64,000 nt of DNA from an endosymbiont of Escarpia spicata (GTDB taxonomy: Bacteria; Pseudomonadota; Gammaproteobacteria; Chromatiales; Chromatiaceae), in assembly GCA_003349915.1 (NCBI GenBank), contig QFXE01000006.1, positions 1 through 64,000 of the forward strand. Direction: 5' to 3'. The translations under genes and the position numbers were made by a program. This document shows, one piece after another, positions 63,984 to 64,000 of the stretch (positions are counted from its first letter, which is position 1; each line of letters begins with the position of its first letter). The notes below the pieces were generated by a model. That model saw only the letters and a program-made list of their open reading frames with translations, did not search any database and had not been told where the DNA came from.

Positions 63984-64000
63984 TCAGGCAACATACTCGG

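Overview
The window reads as a chromosomal segment of a motile, polarly flagellated gammaproteobacterium, probably of the sulphur-oxidising Chromatiales/Sedimenticola type. This placement is inferred from the Pseudomonas-like flagellar/chemotaxis gene order (fliL to flhA, flhF, flhG, fliA, cheYZAB, motCD, ParA, CheW), PEP-CTERM surface proteins, an NAD-linked formate dehydrogenase, a five-haem cytochrome c and a CbrAB-like system. No rRNA is present to settle the taxonomy. One tRNA, tRNA-Ser(GGA), is present. I see no CRISPR array and no complete insertion sequence.

Layout. 1-2.5 kb is accessory DNA: the end of a small membrane protein, a broken YciI-family gene, tag, an attC-like integron recombination site and small cassette-like ORFs. 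2.48-22.15 kb is one co-directional block behind a near-perfect sigma-54 promoter. It encodes the C-ring and export gate (FliLMNOPQR, FlhBA), polar placement proteins (FlhF/FlhG), sigma-28, chemotaxis signalling, the MotCD stator, a ParA/CheW-like polar pair, CheW and a DUF2802 protein. fliL carries a one-base frameshift, and fliQ and fliR are separated by a repeat element. 22.2-25.5 kb holds mobB, a frameshifted PEP-CTERM lipase-like gene, a methyltransferase, a YbaK-type deacylase and tRNA-Ser followed by the wreck of an integrase. 25.7-34.3 kb is a loose region with a YopT-like cysteine protease, fdsB (in-frame amber codon) and fdsA, rhodanese, and about 0.75 kb of unexplained DNA.

34.3-45.2 kb carries sensory and surface genes: a periplasmic binding protein next to a CHASE hybrid kinase, a PstS-like/OmpA fusion, a pentahaem cytochrome, a Mut7-C nuclease with ubiquitin-like domain, a rhodanese, and three secreted proteins, two of them PEP-CTERM. 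45.9-50.4 kb is a CbrX-CbrA-CbrB-like unit. 50.5-54.6 kb is the conserved mltG-tmk-holB-pilZ-tatD block. 54.6-62.3 kb is a complete phosphate regulon on the minus strand (pstS, phoU fusion, pstC, pstA, two pstB, phoB, phoR) behind a Pho box. A CorC/HlyC-type transporter gene and REP-like repeats end the window.

The most unusual part is the phosphate regulon. Its two adjacent PstB ATPases have complementary defects: one lacks the Q-loop Gln and switch His, the other lacks the LSGGQ signature. A heterodimer would therefore have one consensus and one degenerate ATP site. Its PhoU is fused to a low-molecular-weight phosphatase/ArsC-like domain whose catalytic Cys and Arg are Asp and Lys. A second interesting feature is the CheA linker, which carries four short repeats resembling the CheY-binding N-terminus of FliM in the place of a normal P2 domain. 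Three otherwise intact genes (fliL, a GDSL lipase, fdsB) each carry one inactivating change, which suggests either assembly errors or recent gene decay.
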